DNA of 64,000 nt from Impatiens glandulifera (Eukaryota; Streptophyta; Magnoliopsida; Ericales; Balsaminaceae), in assembly GCF_907164915.1 (NCBI RefSeq), contig NC_061868.1, positions 42,609,774 through 42,673,773 on the forward strand. The letters run 5' to 3'. Position numbers and translations under genes: made by a program. The notes under the pieces were generated by a model. That model saw nothing but the letters and a program-made list of their open reading frames with translations, had not been told where the DNA came from and did not search any database. Positions 57,568-64,000 of this stretch are shown here, piece after piece. Within the stretch, counting starts at the first letter, position 1. Every line of letters begins with the position of its first letter.

Positions 57568-60500
57568 ATTTATGCTAGATTGGAGCATTGGAAATCGATG
57601 ACAAGCAAGAACAATATATGACACGAGATTGGAAGATTTGATGGAACATATTATGCATTCTGGAGGATGCAGATCGGTGATTATCTCTATGGAAAGAAGA
57701 TTCATGTTCCTTTAAGTGAGAAACTAGAAAAGATAGATGAAATTGAATGAAAACTCCTTGATAGACAAGTTTTGAGAGTTTTTCGAGTGACGCTAGCCAA
57801 AACTGTTGCTCATAACGTAGCAAAGGAGAAGACCACCATGGGTCTAATGAAAGCTTTCTTTGATATGTATGAAAAACTATCTACTAACAACAATGTACAT
57901 TTAATGAAAAAAACTCTTCAATTTAAGAATGGTTGATGGTACTTCTATCACTACTTATTTGAACTAATTTAATACAATTGTAAATCAACTACTATATATA
58001 TTGAGATTGATTTTTAGGATGAAGTTAGTGCCCTGATTTTGTTAGCATCTCTACCAAATAATTGGGAACCTATGAGGGCAACAATTAGTAACTCTGTTAG
58101 AAATTCCAAATTGAAATTTACTGAAGTTAGAGACCGTATTTTTGATGAAGAGGTTCATAAAATTGATTCTAGTAAAACGTTCAAAGGTTCTACTCTTAAT
58201 GTTGAAAATAGGGTAGAGGTAATGACAAAAAATTCAACCGAGGTAAGAGTAGATCTATGTCGAGGAATATGAGGAGTCAATTCAAGTCTGGGTGGACATT
58301 TGATTGCTGGAATTGTGGTAAGTAGAGTCACTAAACTGCAAAATAACAAAAAGAAACGGCGATGATAAAAATGATACAGCCAACGCAGTTACATAATCTG
58401 ACATTGATGCATTGATTCTGTCTGTTGATAGCCCGATTGATTCATGAATTTTGAATTCAGGAGCGTCTTTTCACACCACTGCCCACAAAGAATTAATGGA
58501 GAATTATATGGCTGGAAATTATGGGCATGGGGGACATCAAATTGAAGATGACAAACATTTCTGTTTGGAAGATTACTAAGGTGAGACACATTACAAGTTT
58601 AATACGCAATCTGATTTCTGCTACACAACTTGATGAAAAATATCATATTTTCTGTTGTAGAAAATGGTGCGTGGAAGTTGACTAAAGGAGAAATAATTGT
58701 TGCTCGAGGTCATAAAACTAGAACGTTATAGACAATTTCAACTTATAGAGAAACAATTGCTGTTGTAGTTGATGACTCAAAGAATATTGAGCTATGACAT
58801 TACAGGTTGAACCATATGAACGAAAAATAGATGAACTTTCTTTTGAAGAATGGACAAATTCCAAAACTAAAGTATGTTGAACATCAGTTATGTGAAAACT
58901 GTATTTTAACATTATATCACAAATGGTGAGCCACCAAATATTGTTGGCATGTTGGACATCAAATTGAAGATGCCAAACTGTTATATTTGGAAGATTAATA
59001 AGGTGAGACACATTCCAAGTTTAATGTGCAAGCTAATTTCTGCTACACAACTTGATGAAGAATTCAGTTGTGGAAATGGTGCGTGAAAGTTGACTAAAGG
59101 AGCTATAGTTGTTGCTCGCGGTCACAAAATTAGAACGTTATACACGACTTCAACTTGTAGAGAAGTTGTTGTTGTAGTTGACGACTCAAAGAACATTGAG
59201 CTATGAACGAAAAAGGGATGAAAATTCTTTTGAAGAATGGACAAATTCTAGAACTGAAGTCATATGAACATCAGTTATGTGAAAACTACATTTTTGGAAA
59301 ACAGAAACGAGTGAGTTTCTTAAAAATTGGGAAGGAGCTCACGAAAGAAAGACTAGACTTGGTACACACTGATGTGTGGGGACCTGTACATGTTTCTTCT
59401 ATTGGTGGATCATACTACTACGTGACTTTTATAGATGATTCTATAAGAAAAGTATGTGTTTACTTTATGAAGAACAAGTATGATGTTTTTGTTATTTTCA
59501 AAAGTGGAAGGATTTGGTTTAAAATGAAACAAATCAGAAGGTTAAGTGCTTGAGATCCGACTATGGAGGCGAGTATATCAGTTCAGATTTTAAAGAATAT
59601 TATGATGTAAATGTGATCAATATGGTGAAGATTGTTCCTCGAACACCTCAAGAAAATGGAGTAACTAGACGGATGAATCGAACATTAAACTTGCATTTTA
59701 GAAGAATGAGATTGCATGCTGGGATGCCTAAAACATTTTAAGCAGAAGCTATAAACATTGTTGCCTACTTGAATTAAGAATTCTTGAAGAAGACTAGAGC
59801 AATAAAAAGGTAAACCTTTCTGATTTGAAAGTGTTTGGTTGTTTATCATATGTTCATATTAATGAATGTGATAGGAGCAAGCTTGATCCAAAGTCTAAAA
59901 TTTTTTTTTTTTTATTGGTTATGGTGATATCAAGTTTGGTTATCGTTTTAGGATAATCAAAATCGGAAGATTATTCGTAGCAAGAACGTTAATTTCAATG
60001 AATAAGTTCTCTACAAAGAATGTGTTAGGAAGACATTAGATGATGATTCCAAGTTGGAAGAGACTGGTATTGTCAATTTGAGAGATTTTTCAACTGAATA
60101 TATACTGACTGTTGAAGAAGACCAATGGTTGAAGATGAAATCGTTGAAAACATGGTTTCAGAGGTAAATCAGCAAACACCGGTTATATTGTTAAAAAGAT
60201 CATTAAGAAATAGAAAACTAGTCGAGAGATGGTCCCCATCTCTAAACTATATCTTGTTGACAGATAGAGATGAACCTAAATGCTACGAGGAAGCAATACA
60301 ATCTAATGAATTAGACTTGGGAGCTCACTGAGCTACCAAAGGGAAAGAAAACACTTCACAATAAATGGATCTTCAAGAATAAAAAAGAACATGACAAAAC
60401 CATGAGGTACAAGCAATGTTGACTGTGAACGGATTTCAATAGAAGGAAGGTATTGATTACAATGAGATCTTCTCTCCAGTAGACAAATTGATGACAATCA

Positions 60501-60727
60501 GAACTATTTTGAGTTTGGTTGTAAAAGAAGATTTTCATTTTCAACAAATGGATGTCAAAGCTACTTTTCTTCATGGTGATTTGGATGAAGAGATTTACAT
60601 ATGACAACCACAAGGCTTTGAAATCAAATGAAAAGTTGAGCTTATGTGTAACCTTCAGAAGAGGCTTTATGGTTTGAAATAGGCTCCAAGGTAATGGTAC
60701 AAGAAGTTCAATAACTTCATTAAAAGT
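57568..60727 (+). pseudogene. decayed copia gag-pol, truncated in the reverse transcriptase
   Basis: Frames in order: gag pieces (YYAFWRMQIGDYLYGKKIH near 57650, LASLPNNWEPMRATISNS near 58045), protease-region debris, integrase (KERLDLVHTDVWGPVHVS near 59345, SDYGGEYIS near 59553, TPQENGVTRRMNRTL near 59645), the linker (LKRSLRNRKLVERWSPSLNY near 60190) and the start of RT near 60350-60700. There are many stops and frameshifts. It ends abruptly at about 60727 where the segmental duplication begins; the rest of RT, RNase H and the 3' LTR are missing. It is older than the element at 38626-43685. Confidence 0.82.
58527..59275 (+). repeat. direct duplication of about 425 bp inside the decayed copia element
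   Basis: 'gacatcaaattgaagatg', 'ggtgagacacatt' and 'tctgctacacaacttgatga' occur at 58527-58637 and again at 58952-59057. The following 'aaaggag', 'gttgctcg' and 'gactcaaagaa' blocks are repeated too. The copies have diverged. Confidence 0.8.
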
Positions 60728-60809
60728 ACTTATCATAGTCAATGAAAGGACAACTCTTTTATTTTATTTTTTTAAAATAATATTTTAGTTATGAATGAGA
60801 CTAATATAT

Positions 60810-60882
<73 letters not shown>

Positions 60883-61069
60883 GTTAGTTATAAAACATTT
60901 TACCTAAAAACAAAACAAAACTAAGTTCTCTTCCAATCTGTTTAATTGTTATGAGCTCATAAGTGACATGAAAATAAATCAGTTCAAAACAAAAACAAAG
61001 TAACAAAACCAACAAATTTAAAACAAACCGGTTCAAGACAAGAAATAGAACAAAATACCAACTCATAAA

Positions 61070-61569
61070 AGAAACCCTAGCCCGCATCAATGAGCCTCAT
61101 CAGCTTCCCAAACGATTGGACCGACATCAAGGACCTTGCCATCATAAAGACCAAGAGCAACGACTTCAGCTCCAATACCTTCAAGTGTTTTTTCGCCAAC
61201 ATTGTTTATCACATTTCGATGGAGAGGAACGCTAAAGCCTTCTCAGGTGTCCGCAACAATGCGGATACAGTCTGGAACAATATTATCATTGACGACAACT
61301 TCCTCATCCGAACGTGGAGACGTATTCCCACAGGCGAGAATAATTGATTAATCTATAAAAACTGGAACATCGCTTACGAGAAAGTCACCATGACCACTGA
61401 TTTCATTGCACTTTAATTCTCAATTCTCATTTGTCATCTTTTATCTCTTTTTTTGTGTACCTCATTCAGTTTGTTTTTACTCTGATTTCCTTTAAACTCA
61501 TGTAACTCCTTTGTCTTTTATGACTTTTATTATATTTACGCTACGTCGTCTTTAAAAAACAAAAAAACT
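61070..61569 (+). mobile_element. 5'-truncated LINE fragment, duplicate copy
   Basis: Matches 44440-44937. Here the frame MSLISFPNDWTDIKDLAIIK is open through FFANIVYHISMERNAKAFSG to RRIPTGENN-stop, so this copy keeps the frame that is broken in copy 1. An A-rich tail lies at 61552-61569. Confidence 0.72.
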
Positions 61570-62453
61570 AATTCCATCCATGTTTGATAAGAATAATATG
61601 TTGAATAACATCTCATTAACTCAAATTATTCTGACTTTAAAAACAATATACTGAATAAATTTTCAATAATTTTTTTTCCTTTCAAATAAGTCGAGTCAAA
61701 CTGACCTCAATCAATGATAAAAAAAGGTTTTCCGATAAGATTCAAGTAAAAAAAAACTAAATTTGTCAATAATCCGAACCTGGCTAACTCAAACTAATAA
61801 ATTTGGATTTACCTTAGAGTTGTGTACCCAATATTTGTTACCCGTATTTTTAGCTTTTTGTAGACCATGTTCTATGGTTGGTTGGTCTCTATCTGCAATT
61901 ATTTTTGAAAGATTAATTTATAATTCTCAATGTCTTGTGTTTGATAGTAAGATCATGGATTATGAACCCTATCCACAACAAGAGAATGAGGTCCATATTG
62001 CGAAATCTAATAATTGAGAAAAAAAAAAATTCTAAATCTCTTCATCATAATCAAAAGAACCGATCAATTATTTTTACATTTTGTGGTGCCACAATTGTGC
62101 TCATCCCCGTTTATGTTCTTCGAAAGTCTGTCCAATCCTCGCCAAAATTCTTCTTCGTCCTGAGACTCGATAGTTGTCCTTATCTCGGGTTTCTCTAAGT
62201 AGGTTTGAACACATCTCAATCGAGTTCGGATAATCATCCTTTCGATGATGATTACTCCGAGATAGAATAAGGTTTTAAAAGGTTTAGTATTTAACTTAGT
62301 TATGATGTCTAAATTAGGCTTTAATCCTAGTATTTATCTCGACAAGCTCAAGTAAAATAAATAATTTATAATTAGATAATAGATGACAAAAAAAATGCAT
62401 GCCCGGTCTAAAACGTGTTTAACCTTGACCCAATCTCTTCTTTATTTTTTTCT

Positions 62454-62517
<64 letters not shown>

Positions 62518-63468
62518 TTATTTTAAATTGAATTTGAATATAAAAAAAAATGAGATATATTAAATCAACTTTAAGCTCAGATTGATAAAATGGAAGTGAA
62601 TATATTGAGTCTCTTATTCCTTTTTTTTAATCAATTAAACAAATAAAACAAATTGTTCTTTAGTCAGCCCAGCCTCTATCTGGACCGGACCGGTTGGCTC
62701 ACACACAAATTAACTCGCTAAACCCAAATCAAATCATTTTAAATCTAATATTGTATAGTGAGTACATATATGAATATTTAAAATAAATTTGTCAGTTCGA
62801 AATTTTAAAATTATAAATTTGTAATTAAACGAGGGTCTATACATTTAGTGCAAACTTTATAAACTATTTAAATGAATATGGAGGTCCTCAATCTTTACAT
62901 CATGAGACAAATTAAGCTAAATTATATACTTGTTAAAAAATAAATTAAATAAAGTAGAATTTTTTTTTATCTTTTTCTGATATTAATTATTATAAAAAAT
63001 AAATTTTAAACAGGCTCATTATTTCATTTAGGAAGCTAACCTGACCCAAAATTCGTTACGTCCACTTTTACAAGAGTTCTAAAGTGACATTGGGTTGTTA
63101 ATTTATTTTGAATAATGAATTAGTTTATTGTAAGAGTAATTAATATTGTTTTTTTTAGGAATTATTAAATTACTTTTAAAAAAACATCAAAATCAATTAA
63201 ATGAAAAAGCGTTAAACATGAGAGTTATACAGAAGAAAGTTTCTAAAATTTTGATTTAGAAAAAATAAATTCAGTTCTCAATCATTTGAAAGTTTGAACC
63301 AATTATTTACAATGCAAAGATTCTGAAATATATAATATGAAATTTCAGAATCTATTGGGTAATTAATTAATTCAAGATTTTAAATAATTAAGAATATGTT
63401 TCATACGTTTTTGTGAGAATAAAAAGGTGGTTAATTATCCGATGGTATCAAATTTGAAGCTATTAAAT

Positions 63469-63509
<41 letters not shown>

Positions 63510-63715
63510 ATTTTGTTACCTAACTATTATAAATAAATCACTTTAACTCACTATTCCACTAAGGAAAGCTGATAGGTATTTAATGAATTTTTTCATAGAA
63601 TAAAATATTTTTACCAAAATTGTGTTTTATGAAATAGAAAACATATAATTTCACATTGCATTTTATGTGATGGAGATTAAATACTCACAATTTATTTTAG
63701 ATCCGAGTTGAGTGT
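61570..63715. other. AT-rich spacer within segmental duplication copy 2
   Basis: Matches 44938-46999. No gene was recognised; the short open frames are not conserved against copy 1. Confidence 0.45.
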
Positions 63716-64000
63716 AAATAAGTATGATAACGTCAATTTTATGAGAGTTTTTTGTTTGATGCAATGGACAGAAAGAGAATGAGTGCAAACTGGACTGGTT
63801 GAATTAGATTTTGTCTCATAACGATTAAGTTTTCTGTCATTGTTAATGAGAGTTATTAGAGATTTTTTAAGTGATCTCGATGGATCAGATAGGGTGATCC
63901 ACTCTCCCATTTTTTATTCATCATTGTTATGGAAACTCTCTAAAAAAATGACGGTTTTCGCAAAAAACTAGAAATTCATCCGTAGAGTGAGTTGTGGGTC
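63716..64000 (+). mobile_element. start of an L1-type LINE remnant, cut by the window end
   Basis: Matches 47510-47793 (for example 'gatcagatagggtgatccac' in both), the degraded RT palm region. It continues beyond the window. Confidence 0.65.

Larger units (their letters stand above)
60728..64000 (+). repeat. segmental duplication, copy 2 (partner 43919-47793), runs off the window
   Basis: Same order and orientation as copy 1. It lacks the MITE and lacks 516 bp that copy 1 has at 47004-47519; the junction is at 63723-63727. TA tracts are longer here (60803-60877, 62457-62511, 63473-63502). Confidence 0.9.

Overview
This is an AT-rich, gene-poor stretch of a flowering-plant (eudicot) nuclear genome. 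The evidence is an intronless plastid pentose-phosphate translocator gene, SABATH methyltransferase genes with the usual four exons, many (TA)n tracts, Ty1/copia and L1-type retroelements, and CACTA, hAT and Mutator-like DNA elements. Many of these still show target-site duplications (TSDs). The species cannot be named from the sequence alone.

Layout. 0-5.3 kb: a minus-strand gene for the xylulose 5-phosphate/phosphate translocator (XPT). It is complete at its 5' end but carries at least two single-base frameshifts near the 3' end. It sits between two diverged copies of one repeat and next to an L1 3' remnant. 6.3-51.5 kb: five minus-strand SABATH (salicylate/benzoate/jasmonate-type) carboxyl methyltransferase copies, dispersed among transposons. 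One is intact (49,980-51,454). Two are nearly complete but carry lesions (6,329-7,861 and 21,711-23,737). Two are remnants (13.15-13.77 kb and 30.64-31.44 kb). 9.09-12.80 kb: a CACTA transposon with a TAG target duplication that contains a broken diacylglycerol kinase fragment. 15.8-16.5 kb: a BAHD acyltransferase pseudogene with a 229-bp internal tandem duplication, followed by a 2.5-kb duplicated AT-rich block.

25.9-38.1 kb is a nest of transposons: a hAT element, a Mutator-like element with a perfect 10-bp TSD, a duplicated foldback MITE interrupted by a GC-rich LTR-like fragment with a strong hairpin, a 4-copy MITE family with 9-bp TSDs, and a long foldback. 38.6-43.7 kb is a whole but mutated Ty1/copia retrotransposon on the minus strand. 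43.9-47.8 kb and 60.7-64.0 kb are two copies of a segmental duplication; they differ by a MITE insertion and a 516-bp deletion. 54.0-55.8 kb is a hAT element filled with a palindromic minisatellite. 57.1-60.7 kb is a decayed second copia element cut off by the segmental duplication.

Only the 49,980-51,454 SABATH gene reads through without damage. XPT would too if its frameshifts are assembly errors. Nothing here resembles a prokaryote-style operon or defence system. The interest lies in gene capture by a transposon, a decaying methyltransferase family, and the structural record left by transposition and break repair.
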